Below, one piece after another: positions 44,004-52,487 of a stretch of DNA of 64,000 nt; the stretch's first letter is position 1, and each line of letters begins with the position of its first letter. The stretch is from Cellulosimicrobium cellulans (GTDB taxonomy: Bacteria; Actinomycetota; Actinomycetes; Actinomycetales; Cellulomonadaceae). The notes under the pieces were generated by a model. The model worked only from the letters and a program-made list of their open reading frames with translations, was not told where the DNA came from and searched no databases. The DNA lies in contig NZ_JAMXST010000001.1 in NCBI RefSeq assembly GCF_024124905.1, positions 682,001-746,000 on the forward strand, in the 5' to 3' direction. The position numbers and the translations under genes are program-made.

Positions 44004-44032
44004 TTGGTCCGGTATGGAGCGCTGCGTACCGT
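44004..44032 (+). promoter_or_regulatory. Promoter of the HNH-protein gene
   Basis: TTGGTC (44004-44009), a 17-bp spacer and TACCGT (44027-44032). Transcription would start near 44039, giving a leader of about 38 nt that contains GGGAAGG. Confidence 0.5.
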
Positions 44033-44076
44033 CTCGCGCGGGTCGGGCCGAGAATCGGTTTCGGGAAGGTCGTCCC

Positions 44077-44790
44077 TTGAGCACCACGAGCCGCCGCGTC
44101 CCTCGTCGGAGCGTCCTGCGCTACGTCCTGATCGCCCTGGCGGTCGCCATCGTGGTCGCGAACGTGATCAACCAGCAGTCCGTCGCCGCCGACGACGAGC
44201 CGGCCCCGACCCCGGGCAGCGCGCTCGAGGCGCTGGCGCGGCTCGAGGTGAAGGGGCCTGGCCCGGACACGGGCTACGAGCGGGGGCTCTTCGGTCCCGC
44301 GTGGGCGGACGTCGACAGCAACGGCTGCGACACCCGCAACGACATCCTCGCGCGCGACCTCACCGACCTCACGTTCTCGACCCGGGGCGAGGTCTGCGAG
44401 GTGCGCACGGGCACGTTCCAGGACCCGTACACCGGCGAGACCATCGACTTCCGCCGCGGCAACGCGACGAGCATGGCGGTCCAGATCGACCACGTGGTGC
44501 CGCTGCTCGACGCGTGGCGCAAGGGCGCGCGCGCCTGGGACGACGAGACGCGTCGGCAGTTCGCCAACGACCCGCTCAACCTCCTCGCGTCCGACGGCCC
44601 CGCGAACCAGGCCAAGGGCGCGCGCGACGCGTCCGCGTGGCTGCCCCCGAACCACGCGTTCCGCTGCCCGTACGTCGCACGGCAGGTCGCGGTGAAGACC
44701 GCCTACGAGCTCGCGGTGACGCCGTCGGAGTCCGAGGCGATGGCGCGCGTGCTCGCGGACTGCCCGGCCGAGCCGCTCCCCGCCGGCTGA
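44077..44790 (+). CDS. Exported HNH endonuclease family protein (DUF1524-like)
   Basis: About 237 residues. A basic N-terminus and one hydrophobic segment (VLRYVLIALAVAIVVANVI, ~14-31) imply export or membrane anchoring. The HNH region has DH at 138-139 (QIDHVVPL), N168 (NDPLNLLASDG) and N192 (SAWLPPN), with cysteines C84, C107 and another near the end. It may be an extracellular nuclease. The start TTG at 44077 is supported by GGGAAGG seven bases upstream. The 3' end overlaps the end of the MMPL gene on the other strand by 88 bp. Confidence 0.8.
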   Translation: MSTTSRRVPRRSVLRYVLIALAVAIVVANVINQQSVAADDEPAPTPGSALEALARLEVKGPGPDTGYERGLFGPAWADVDSNGCDTRNDILARDLTDLTFSTRGEVCEVRTGTFQDPYTGETIDFRRGNATSMAVQIDHVVPLLDAWRKGARAWDDETRRQFANDPLNLLASDGPANQAKGARDASAWLPPNHAFRCPYVARQVAVKTAYELAVTPSESEAMARVLADCPAEPLPAG

Positions 44791-47090
44791 CCCGGCTCCC
44801 CCGGGCACCGGTCCGTACGCCCGAGCGCGCTCGGCCACCAGGCCCGACGGCCGACGTCGTGCACGAGCGCGGGCACGAGCAGCGACCGCACCACGAGCGT
44901 GTCGACGAGGACGCCGAACGCGACGATGAACGCGAGCTGGGCGAGGAACAGCAGCGGGATGATGCCGAGCGCGGCGAACGTCGTGGCCAGCACGACCCCC
45001 GCCGACGTGATGACCGACCCCGTGACCGCGAGGCCCCGCAGGACGCCGCGCCGCGTCCCGAACCGCAGGCTCTCCTCCCGCACGCGCGTCATGAGGAAGA
45101 TCGAGTAGTCGACCCCGAGCGCGACGAGGAAGCAGAACGCGTAGAGCGGGACGGCCGGGTCGGCGCCCGGGAAGTCGAGCACGTGGTCGAACACGATCGC
45201 GGCGACGCCGAGCGCGGCGCCGAACGACAGCACGTTGGCGAGCATGAGGAGCACCGGCGCGACGACGGACCGCAGCAGCAGGATCAGGATGAGCAGGATC
45301 ACGGCGAGGACGACCGGCACGATGGTCCGCAGGTCGCGCTGGCCCGCGAGCTGCGTGTCGAGCCGCTCGGCGGCGGCGCCCCCGACCATCGCGTCGGGCG
45401 AGACGTCGTGCACGGCGTCACGGAGCGCCGAGACGGTCTCGACGGCCTCCTGGCTGTCCGACGGCGCGTCGGTCGTGACGTCGACCCGCACCTGTCCGTC
45501 GACGACGAGCGGTTCGCCGCGCGCGGGTGCGCCCGGCGCGGCGGCAGGCTGGTCGGTGACCGGCGTGGCGGCGGCGACGCCCTCGGTGCCCTCGGCGGCC
45601 GCGACGACCGCGTCGAGGTCCTCCTCGGGGGCGATCACGATCGCGGGCTGCGCGGAGACGCCCTCGAAGTGCTCCGTGAGCGCCGCCTCGCCGGCGACGG
45701 AGTCGACGTCCGCGAGGAACACCTCCGAGTCGCCCGTTCCCTCGGCGTCGAGCGTCGGGACGAACGCCGCGCACGCGGCGAGGACCAGCGCCGTGACGAC
45801 CCACACGCGCCGGTCGTGCCGACCGACGAAGCTCGCGACGCGCGACCACACGCCGTGCCCGTCGACGCGCACCGCGTCGTCGCTCTCGACGGGCGCGGTC
45901 TGCGCGTCCGTCGCCCCGCCGTCGTGCTCGGCGTGCGCGCCCTCGTACCGGGGCATGCGCGGCCAGAACAGCGCGCGCGACCGCTGGCCAGCGACGAGCA
46001 GGAGGGCGGGGAGGAGCGTGAGCGCGGCGACGAACGCCGCGGCGATGCCGATCGCGGCGACCGGGCCGAGGCTGCGGTTGGACGACAGGTCGGACAGGAG
46101 CAGGCACAGCAGGCCCGCGATGACGGTCCCCGCGCTCGCGGCGACGGGCTCGACCGAGGCGCGCACCGCCCGCCGCAGCGCCACCGTGGTGGAGCGGACG
46201 AGGCGCAGCTCCTCCCGGTACCGGGCGACGACGAGCAACGAGTAGTCGACCGCCGCGCCCACGACGAGGATCGAGAGGATGCCCTGCGACTGCCCGTTGA
46301 GCGTGAGGACGTCGGCGGCGGCGAGGTGGTAGACGACGAGGCCCGCGAGGGTCAGCGCGAGCACGGCCGTGAGGATCACGAGGAACGGCAGGATCGGCGA
46401 CCGGTAGACGATCGCGAGGATGACGAGCACGGCGCCGAGCGCGACGAGCAGGAGGACGGTGTCGATCCCGCCGAACGCGGTGACGAGGTCGGCCACGAAC
46501 CCGGCCGGGCCGGTGACCCAGACGTCGAGCGAGGTCCCGGCGAGCCCGCCCTCGGACGCGTCCGCGGCGGCGAGGTCGCGCAGCGCGCCGACCGCCAGCT
46601 CGCTCACGCTGTCCTCGTCGGCGCCGATCCGGTCGGACGCGACGGACGCGTCGAGCGAGACGACGACGAGCGCCGCCTCGCCGTCCTCGGACGGCACGAC
46701 GACGGGGTCGGCGACGGAGACGTCGCCGACGGTCGCGGGCTCGTCGCCCGACGTCCCCGCGAGCGGGGCGTCCGGGACCGCCCGGGCGAACGCGTCGAGC
46801 GCGGCGAGGTCCTCGGGCGTCAGGGCGCTGCCGTCGCCCGTCGTGGCGACGACGAGCGCGGGCAGGGTCTCGGAGTCGGTGAACTCCTGGGCGACCTCGG
46901 CGGCGCGCGTGGACTCGGCGCTCGCTGGGAGGAACGCGGCGGCGTCGTTCGTCTGCACGCTGCTCAGGCGCCCCTGGGCCTGCCCGCCCAGCGCGCCGAT
47001 CGCCATCCACAGACCGATGACTGCGACAATGATCAGCCCGCGGAGGAACCCGCCCGTCCTATTGCTCAGCATGCTGAGGAATGGTGCCAT
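44703..47090 (-). CDS. MMPL-family (RND) exporter
   Basis: 795 residues with the two-fold MMPL layout: one membrane helix, a large extracytoplasmic loop, a five-to-six helix bundle, and the same again. Motifs are VVGAAVDYSLLVVARYREEL and CFLVALGVDYSIFLMTRVREES (the GxDYxxF proton-relay helices). Probably exports lipids or hydrophobic compounds using the proton gradient. The ATG at 47090 (MAPFLSM) is preferred; 47072 is possible. It is divergent from a MarR regulator. Its last ~30 codons overlap the HNH gene. Confidence 0.85.
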   Translation of the reverse strand: MAPFLSMLSNRTGGFLRGLIIVAVIGLWMAIGALGGQAQGRLSSVQTNDAAAFLPASAESTRAAEVAQEFTDSETLPALVVATTGDGSALTPEDLAALDAFARAVPDAPLAGTSGDEPATVGDVSVADPVVVPSEDGEAALVVVSLDASVASDRIGADEDSVSELAVGALRDLAAADASEGGLAGTSLDVWVTGPAGFVADLVTAFGGIDTVLLLVALGAVLVILAIVYRSPILPFLVILTAVLALTLAGLVVYHLAAADVLTLNGQSQGILSILVVGAAVDYSLLVVARYREELRLVRSTTVALRRAVRASVEPVAASAGTVIAGLLCLLLSDLSSNRSLGPVAAIGIAAAFVAALTLLPALLLVAGQRSRALFWPRMPRYEGAHAEHDGGATDAQTAPVESDDAVRVDGHGVWSRVASFVGRHDRRVWVVTALVLAACAAFVPTLDAEGTGDSEVFLADVDSVAGEAALTEHFEGVSAQPAIVIAPEEDLDAVVAAAEGTEGVAAATPVTDQPAAAPGAPARGEPLVVDGQVRVDVTTDAPSDSQEAVETVSALRDAVHDVSPDAMVGGAAAERLDTQLAGQRDLRTIVPVVLAVILLILILLLRSVVAPVLLMLANVLSFGAALGVAAIVFDHVLDFPGADPAVPLYAFCFLVALGVDYSIFLMTRVREESLRFGTRRGVLRGLAVTGSVITSAGVVLATTFAALGIIPLLFLAQLAFIVAFGVLVDTLVVRSLLVPALVHDVGRRAWWPSALGRTDRCPGEPGQPAGSGSAGQSASTRAIASDSDGVTASS
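47065..47078. promoter_or_regulatory. 14-bp perfect palindrome between MMPL and MarR genes
   Basis: CTCAGCATGCTGAG is its own complement. It lies in the first codons of the MMPL gene and about 33 bp before the MarR start, a plausible MarR binding site controlling both. Confidence 0.45.
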
Positions 47091-47110
47091 GGCGGAGGGA
47101 GGAATGCACG

Positions 47111-47617
47111 TTGGAGCACGCGTCGAGCAGCGGCAGCACCGGGCGGTACGCCGGCCCGGACGTCGGCGACCCCACACCCACCGACCCCCGGGAGTGGGCC
47201 ACCGGCCGCCTCCTGTTCGCCGTCGCCCGCCGGATCGAGCGGGAGTGGAACGCCCATCTCGGGCAGTGGGACCTCAACCATGCGGGCTTCCCCGTGCTCA
47301 TGCACCTGCTCGCCGGACCTCGCTCGCAGCGGGCCCTCGCCGAGGAGTCGGGCGTGACCGAGCAGACCATGAGCAGGGTCGTCGCCCGGCTCGAGCGCTC
47401 CGGGTACGTGACCCGCACCGACGACCCCGCCGACCGCCGCCGTCGCGCCGTCGCGATCACCGCGGCCGGGCGCGAGGCGGGCCTGGCCGCCGCGCGGCGT
47501 CGTCCCGCCGAGGAGCTCGCGACCCGCGGGCTCGACGACGCCCAGATCGCGGCGCTGCGGGACGCCCTCCTCGCGCTGCTCGAGACGTTGCCGCGGACTC
47601 CCCACGACGAGGGCTAA
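47111..47617 (+). CDS. MarR-family transcriptional regulator
   Basis: 168 residues with a winged helix: RALAEESGVTEQTMSRVVAR is the HTH and RSGYVTRTDDPADRRRRAV the wing. The TTG at 47111 is preferred because GGAGGGAGG lies about 8 nt upstream; an ATG at 47081 is open but poorly served. It is divergent from the MMPL exporter, its likely target. Its TAA stop doubles as the start of the lipB -10. Confidence 0.85.
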   Translation: MEHASSSGSTGRYAGPDVGDPTPTDPREWATGRLLFAVARRIEREWNAHLGQWDLNHAGFPVLMHLLAGPRSQRALAEESGVTEQTMSRVVARLERSGYVTRTDDPADRRRRAVAITAAGREAGLAAARRRPAEELATRGLDDAQIAALRDALLALLETLPRTPHDEG

Positions 47618-47620
47618 CCT
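47615..47620 (+). promoter_or_regulatory. -10 element of lipB overlapping the marR stop codon
   Basis: TAACCT contains the TAA stop of the MarR gene and ends 6 nt before the lipB ATG at 47627. Confidence 0.6.
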
Positions 47621-47626
47621 GAGCCG

Positions 47627-48313
47627 ATGGACCTGCTCGCGCTGCCCGGGATCACGGAGTACCACGAGGCCTGGGACCTCCAGCGCGCGGTGCACGACGA
47701 CGTCGTCGCGACCACCCGGCCGGACACCCTGATCCTCGTCGAGCACCCCTCCGTCTACACCGCCGGCCGCCGCACGCGCCGTGACGAGCGGCCCGACGAC
47801 GGCACGCCCGTCGTCGACGTGGACCGCGGCGGGAAGATCACGTGGCACGGCCCGGGCCAGCAGGTCGCCTACCCGATCGTGCGGCTCGTCGAGCCGGTCG
47901 ACGTCGTCGCGTACGTGCGCGCGCTCGAGGAGGCCGTCATGGGTGTTTGCGCGCGGCTCGGCCTCGCGACGATGCGCGTCGAGGGACGCAGCGGGGTCTG
48001 GGTCGCTGCCGACGCGACGCGCCGCGAGCGCAAGGTCTGCGCGATCGGCGTGCGCGTCGCGAAGGGCGTGACGATGCACGGTCTCGCCCTCAACTGCGTG
48101 CCCGACCTCTCCCGCTTCGACCGGATCGTCCCGTGCGGGATCGAGGACGCCGACGTGACGTCGCTCACCGCCGAGCTCGGGCGCGAGGTCACGCTCGCCG
48201 AGGTCGCGCCGCTGCTCGTCGCCGCGCTGGGGGACGCGCTCGCGCCGCTGCTCGCCGCGACCGCGTGGGACGACGCGCACCCGACCTCCCCGCAGGACGC
48301 GCTCGCGGGCTAG
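47627..48313 (+). CDS. lipB: Octanoyl-[ACP]:protein octanoyltransferase
   Basis: First step of lipoate assembly: moves octanoyl from ACP to E2/H proteins such as SucB here. 228 residues. The motif [21 protein letters not shown] and the catalytic Lys/Cys region [22 protein letters not shown] are all present. A leaderless ATG start is indicated. lipA lies 1.5 kb downstream after one inserted gene. Confidence 0.95.
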   Translation: MDLLALPGITEYHEAWDLQRAVHDDVVATTRPDTLILVEHPSVYTAGRRTRRDERPDDGTPVVDVDRGGKITWHGPGQQVAYPIVRLVEPVDVVAYVRALEEAVMGVCARLGLATMRVEGRSGVWVAADATRRERKVCAIGVRVAKGVTMHGLALNCVPDLSRFDRIVPCGIEDADVTSLTAELGREVTLAEVAPLLVAALGDALAPLLAATAWDDAHPTSPQDALAG

Positions 48314-48396
48314 GCTGGGGACTCCAGGGAATCCTCGCGCGCCGGAGTACGGGTGGGTCGGCGCGCGGTAGGACGTACCCCGAGGACCTGGACCGC
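48311..48396 (+). promoter_or_regulatory. Promoter and structured leader of the lipB-lipA MFS gene
   Basis: TAGGCT (48311-48316) contains the lipB TAG stop and can act as a -10. The following ~75-nt leader holds a GC-rich stem GCGCGCCG (48337-48344) with CGGCGCGC (48359-48366) before a GAGGA ribosome site. I cannot match it to a known riboswitch. Confidence 0.4.
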
Positions 48397-49749
48397 ATGA
48401 CCACCACCCCCGCGCGCCCGACGTCGCGCGCCCGCAACTCCCCGCCCCTGCCCGCTCCTCCCCGCCCCGACGCGCCGGGGCGCAGCGGCTACGCCCGGCT
48501 GCCGCAGCTCGCGGGCCGCGCGTTCCTCCCCGTGGCGTTCCTCGCCCGGCTCCCGTTCTCGATGCTCACCATCGGGACCCTGCTCCTGGTGTCCTCGACG
48601 ACCGGGTCCGTCGCGATCGGCGGGCTCGCCTCGGCGGCGACCGCGCTCGGGACGGCGCTCGGCGGCCCGACCCAGGGCGCGCTCGCCGACCGCGTCGGTC
48701 AGCGCCGGGTCCTGCTCGTCGCCGTCCCCGTCGCGACGCTCGCCGTGCTGGGTCTCGTCCTCGCCGCCTCCGCGCCCGGTGCGACGGCCGCCGTCCTCGC
48801 CGCCGCGGCGGTGACGGGAGCGAGCGCGCCGCAGGTCGGCCCTCTCGCGCGCGTGCGCTGGCTCCGGCTCGCCGCCGACGAGCCGCGCACCGTCGAGGCC
48901 GCGATGAGCTACGAGAGCACCGCCGACGAGGTGAGCTTCGTGCTCGGCCCCGCGCTCGTCGGCGTCCTCGCGTCGGCCGGCTCGCCGCAGGTCGCGGTCC
49001 TCGTCGCTGCGGGCGGCATCGCCGTCTTCGGCACCGCGTTCGCTCTCCACCCGACGGCGCGCGCGACCCTCCACGCCCCCGCCACCTCGTCCGACGCGGG
49101 AACGGGCACGGGCACGACGAGCCCGGCCACCGACACCGTCGGGACGCTCGCGCTCGTACGGCGCGAGGCCGTCGTGCTCGTCGGGATGCTCGCGATGGGC
49201 CTCCTGTTCGGCGGGACCCAGTCCGCGCTCACCGCGCTGACCCGCGACGCGGGCGTGCCCGGGAGCGCGGGTCTCGTCTACGCCGTGATGGGGGTGGGCT
49301 CCGCCGTCACCGCGCTGTCGGTCGTCGCACTCCCCCGCCGCTGGGGCCTGCGCAGCCGGTGGATCACGTTCGCCGCCGGGCTCGTGGCGGGCACGGTCGC
49401 CCTCATCCTCGCCGCCGCGAGCGGCTCGCTGACCGCCGTCGTCGTCGCGGTCGCCGCGACCGGCCTGTTCGTCGGGCCGGTGATGGTCACGGTGTTCACC
49501 GTCGCCGGCGAGCGCGCACCCGCCGGGCGCACGGCGTCAGCCATGACGCTCGTGGCGAGCGCGAACGTCGTCGGTGTGGCGGTCGGCGCCTCCGGTGGCG
49601 GCGCGCTCGCCGACGCCGTCTCGACGACGACCGCCTTCTGGCTGCCCGTCGTCGCGGCGGTCCTGCTCGTCGCGACCGGGGTGTCGTTGACGTCACGTCC
49701 ACAGGGTGAGCGACGCGCGGGAGACGACGAGCGCGAGCGCGTAGTCTGA
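48397..49749 (+). CDS. MFS transporter between lipB and lipA
   Basis: 450 residues with about twelve helices (AFLPVAFLARLPFSMLTIGT, VAIGGLASAATALGTALGG and others); the loop after the second helix is QGALADRVGQRRVLLV, a good MFS motif A. The N-terminus is a Pro/Arg-rich ~30-residue tail. The ATG follows GAGGACCTGGACCGC. The substrate is unknown; its position between lipB and lipA does not by itself indicate lipoate transport. Confidence 0.82.
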   Translation: MTTTPARPTSRARNSPPLPAPPRPDAPGRSGYARLPQLAGRAFLPVAFLARLPFSMLTIGTLLLVSSTTGSVAIGGLASAATALGTALGGPTQGALADRVGQRRVLLVAVPVATLAVLGLVLAASAPGATAAVLAAAAVTGASAPQVGPLARVRWLRLAADEPRTVEAAMSYESTADEVSFVLGPALVGVLASAGSPQVAVLVAAGGIAVFGTAFALHPTARATLHAPATSSDAGTGTGTTSPATDTVGTLALVRREAVVLVGMLAMGLLFGGTQSALTALTRDAGVPGSAGLVYAVMGVGSAVTALSVVALPRRWGLRSRWITFAAGLVAGTVALILAAASGSLTAVVVAVAATGLFVGPVMVTVFTVAGERAPAGRTASAMTLVASANVVGVAVGASGGGALADAVSTTTAFWLPVVAAVLLVATGVSLTSRPQGERRAGDDERERVV

Positions 49750-49857
49750 CCGGAGTCCGGCGTCGTACCCGGGCGCGCGCACCCGAACGGTGCGCCCGCC
49801 CACTGCCTGCTCGGCGCGACGTCGGCGCTCACTCGCCACGACGACCGGGAGACACCC

Positions 49858-50868
49858 GTGACGATCGCACCTGAAGGACGGCGCATGCTGCGGGTCGAGG
49901 CCCGCAACGCCGCGACGCCGATCGAGAAGAAGCCCGAGTGGATCAAGACCCGCGCGACGATGGGTCCTGAGTACTCCGAGCTCAAGGGCCTCGTGAAGCG
50001 CGAGGGCCTGCACACGGTCTGCGAGGAGGCGGGCTGTCCCAACATCTTCGAGTGCTGGGAGGACCGCGAGGCGACGTTCCTCATCGGCGGCGACCAGTGC
50101 ACGCGCCGGTGCGACTTCTGCCAGATCGACACGGGCAAGCCGGCCGACTTCGACGCGGACGAGCCGCGCCGCGTCGCGGAGTCCGTCCAGGCGATGGGCC
50201 TGCGCTACTCGACGATCACGGGCGTCGCACGCGACGACCTGCCCGACGGCGGCGCCTGGCTCTACGCGGAGACCGTCCGCCAGATCCACGCGCTCAACCC
50301 CGGCACGGGCGTCGAGCTGCTCATCCCCGACTTCAACGCGATCCCCGAGCTGCTCGACGAGGTGAACGGCTCCCGGCCCGAGGTGCTCGCGCACAACCTC
50401 GAGACCGTGCCCCGCATCTTCAAGCAGATCCGCCCGGGCTTCCGCTACGAGCGCTCGCTGTCGGTCCTCACGCGGGCGCGCGAGGCCGGGCTGGTGACCA
50501 AGTCGAACATCATCCTCGGCATGGGCGAGACGATCGCGGAGGCCAAGGAGGCGCTGCAGGACCTGCACGACGCAGGCTGCGACCTCGTGACGATCACGCA
50601 GTACCTGCGCCCGTCGCTGCGCCACCACCCGGTGGACCGGTGGGTCAAGCCCGAGGAGTTCGTCGAGCTGTCCGACGCCGCGGAGGAGATCGGCTTCCTC
50701 GGCGTCATGTCCGGCCCGCTCGTACGGTCGTCCTACCGCGCGGGACGCCTGTGGGGCCAGGCCATGACACGCCGCGGCATGGAGATCCCGGCGGCTCTCG
50801 CGCACCTCGCCGAGCCGACGACGTCCCGCCAGGAGGCCGCGAGCCTGCTGGCCCGTTCGCCCCACTAG
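49858..50868 (+). CDS. lipA: Lipoyl synthase
   Basis: Radical-SAM enzyme that inserts two sulfurs into octanoyl chains, sacrificing an auxiliary cluster. 336 residues with auxiliary-cluster cysteines C55, C60 and C66 ([12 protein letters not shown]) and SAM-cluster cysteines C81, C85 and C88 (CTRRCDFC). The conserved end RSSYRAG holds the final cluster ligand Ser. The GTG follows GGGAGACACCC. Needs Fe-S carrier proteins such as ErpA. Confidence 0.97.
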   Translation: MTIAPEGRRMLRVEARNAATPIEKKPEWIKTRATMGPEYSELKGLVKREGLHTVCEEAGCPNIFECWEDREATFLIGGDQCTRRCDFCQIDTGKPADFDADEPRRVAESVQAMGLRYSTITGVARDDLPDGGAWLYAETVRQIHALNPGTGVELLIPDFNAIPELLDEVNGSRPEVLAHNLETVPRIFKQIRPGFRYERSLSVLTRAREAGLVTKSNIILGMGETIAEAKEALQDLHDAGCDLVTITQYLRPSLRHHPVDRWVKPEEFVELSDAAEEIGFLGVMSGPLVRSSYRAGRLWGQAMTRRGMEIPAALAHLAEPTTSRQEAASLLARSPH

Positions 50869-50871
50869 ACT
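50866..50871 (+). promoter_or_regulatory. -10 element of DUF4191 gene overlapping the lipA stop
   Basis: TAGACT contains the lipA TAG stop and ends 7 nt before the ATG at 50879. Confidence 0.55.
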
Positions 50872-50878
50872 GACCGGC

Positions 50879-51622
50879 ATGGCCCGCAAGAACTCGGACA
50901 GCACCGGCGCGCCCGCCGCCGGCGAGCAGGTCGCGAAGCAGAAGAAGCCCAAGAAGCAGCGCTGGTACCACCAGGTCTGGGCCGCGTACCAGATGACGCG
51001 CAAGCAGGACCCCGCGGTCACGTGGGTCATGCTCGGCGTGTTCGTCGGCATCCTCGCCGTCGCGCTCGGCATCGGCCTGTGGTGGGGCCAGTGGGTCTAC
51101 ACCCTCATCGTCGGCATCCCGTTCGCCGCGCTGGGCGCGATGTTCGTCCTCACGCGTCGCGCCGAGCGCGCCGCGTACCAGCAGATCGAGGGCCAGCCCG
51201 GCGCGGCGCGCGCCGCGCTCGGGACGATCCGCCGCGGCTGGACGTTCGACGAGGAGCCCGTCGCGATCGACCCGCGCACGCAGGACCTCGTGTTCCGCGG
51301 CGTCGGCCGGGCCGGCGTCGTGCTGGTGAGCGAGGGCCCGGCGCACCGCGCGAAGCGTCAGCTCGACGCCGAGCGCAAGCGCGTCGCGCGCGTGCTGCCG
51401 AACGTGCCGATCACGACGATCCAGGTCGGAGACGAGGAGGGCCAGGTCGCCCTTCCCAAGCTCCCGCGCGCCGTCCAGAAGCTCAAGCCGTCGCTCACCA
51501 AGCCGGAGACGGCCGAGGTGTCCAAGCGTCTGCGCGCCCTCGGGGTCTCGCGCCTGCCGATCCCCAAGGGGATCGACCCGACGCGCGCCCGCCCCGACCG
51601 CAAGGGCCTCAAGGGGCGCTGA
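50879..51622 (+). CDS. DUF4191 membrane protein
   Basis: 247 residues: a Lys-rich N-terminus (QVAKQKKPKKQRWYHQVW), two membrane segments (about 46-66 and 71-92: VMLGVFVGILAVALGIGLWW and YTLIVGIPFAALGAMFVL) and a cytoplasmic C-terminal domain of ~150 residues (RRGWTFDEEPVAIDPRTQD, GVGRAGVVLVSEG). It matches DUF4191 (M. tuberculosis Rv2219), always next to lipA as far as I recall. The function is unknown. Confidence 0.88.
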   Translation: MARKNSDSTGAPAAGEQVAKQKKPKKQRWYHQVWAAYQMTRKQDPAVTWVMLGVFVGILAVALGIGLWWGQWVYTLIVGIPFAALGAMFVLTRRAERAAYQQIEGQPGAARAALGTIRRGWTFDEEPVAIDPRTQDLVFRGVGRAGVVLVSEGPAHRAKRQLDAERKRVARVLPNVPITTIQVGDEEGQVALPKLPRAVQKLKPSLTKPETAEVSKRLRALGVSRLPIPKGIDPTRARPDRKGLKGR

Positions 51623-51636
51623 CACGCACTCCTCCT

Positions 51637-51693
51637 GCACGACGACGCCCGGCCGGGCGAGGCTCGCTCCTCACCGGCCGGGCGTCGTCGTGC
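51637..51693. terminator. Bidirectional stem-loop terminator
   Basis: Perfect 20-bp stem (51637-51656 with 51674-51693) and a 17-nt loop; core GCACGACGACGCCCGGCC. It separates the converging DUF4191 and RDD genes. Confidence 0.85.
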
Positions 51694-51749
51694 CGGGTGA
51701 GCTTCCGGCCCGGGCGACCCGCTGAGCGGGACGCGGGTCGGAGCCGCCG

Positions 51750-52226
51750 TCAGGTGCGGACCAGGACGGTGCCCGCAGCGCGGTCGTGGAGACCGCGCCC
51801 GTCGGCGTCCCACACGACCGCGGGGATGACGAGGCACAGGAGCACGGTGCGCAGCGCCCCGCGGCCGATGCCGACCATGCGGGCGGGCTCGGCGAGACGG
51901 CGGACCCGCATGCCCATCACGCGGTGCCCGACCGTGAACCCCAGCGTGCTCACGAGCAGGACGTTCTCGATCGCGAAGACCAGCGGCTGCGACCACACCG
52001 GCAGCGCGGAGATGCCCTCGAAGAAGCCCGGCACGGCAGGCCGGAAGAAGAGGAACGCGACGAGCGTCGCGAGCACCCAGTCGATGACGAGCGCGACGAC
52101 GCGCCGTCCCAGGGTCGCGAGCGAACCCGGTCCGTCCGGCGGGAGACCGAGCCGCGCGCCGCGACCGCCCTGCTGACCGCCCGGGGTGCCCTCGAGCCAC
52201 GAACCCATGTCCTCGCGTGAAACCAC
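51750..52226 (-). CDS. RDD-family membrane protein
   Basis: 158 residues. [20 protein letters not shown] has the Arg-Asp pattern of the RDD domain; three to four membrane helices follow, and the C-terminus is [12 protein letters not shown], typical of the family. The start is GTG 52226 ([10 protein letters not shown]), because TACCCT ends 6 nt upstream; the ATG at 52208 lacks a proper ribosome site. A small RDD gene before glnA is also found in mycobacteria. The function is unknown. Confidence 0.8.
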   Translation of the reverse strand: MVSREDMGSWLEGTPGGQQGGRGARLGLPPDGPGSLATLGRRVVALVIDWVLATLVAFLFFRPAVPGFFEGISALPVWSQPLVFAIENVLLVSTLGFTVGHRVMGMRVRRLAEPARMVGIGRGALRTVLLCLVIPAVVWDADGRGLHDRAAGTVLVRT

Positions 52227-52232
52227 GGGACC

Positions 52233-52238
52233 AGGGTA
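52233..52238 (-). promoter_or_regulatory. -10 element, leaderless start of RDD gene
   Basis: TACCCT on the minus strand ends 6 nt before the GTG at 52226. Confidence 0.5.
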
Positions 52239-52365
52239 CGTGCCGGTCGGTGGACGACCTCGACGGTTCGGGCACCCACGGCGGTATCGTGCCGAACGGC
52301 ACACCGCCCGCCGGCGGCTGCCGCGTGCCCTCGTGTAGCACGAACGTCACACGGGGACGCGGGAC

Positions 52366-52403
52366 GTAACACGACGGAAACAATGGGTACACGGCGGGGA
52401 AAC
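52366..52403 (+). promoter_or_regulatory. GlnR box upstream of glnA
   Basis: Four half-sites at exact 11-bp steps: GTAAC (52366), GAAAC (52377), TACAC (52388, weak) and GAAAC (52399). This is the actinobacterial GlnR pattern GTnAC-n6-GAAAC in tandem. It ends 10 bp before the -10, so bound GlnR would sit over the -35. Confidence 0.7.
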
Positions 52404-52413
52404 CGCCTCGGCC

Positions 52414-52419
52414 TAGGTT
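52414..52419 (+). promoter_or_regulatory. Candidate -10 of glnA
   Basis: TAGGTT, 68 nt before the glnA ATG. No -35 consensus is present; the GlnR box takes its place, as expected for an activator-dependent promoter. Confidence 0.5.
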
Positions 52420-52487
52420 CGTGGGCGCCACGTCAGCGGCAGGTTCGCCGCGCAGCCCGACGGCACCACCCGATCAAGGAGCAACGG

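Noticed and set aside
41748-47357. 1869-residue open frame across several genes
   Set aside because: It runs through intergenic DNA and both strands' genes; composition is Arg/Asp/Glu-biased as expected from the complement of GC-rich codons.
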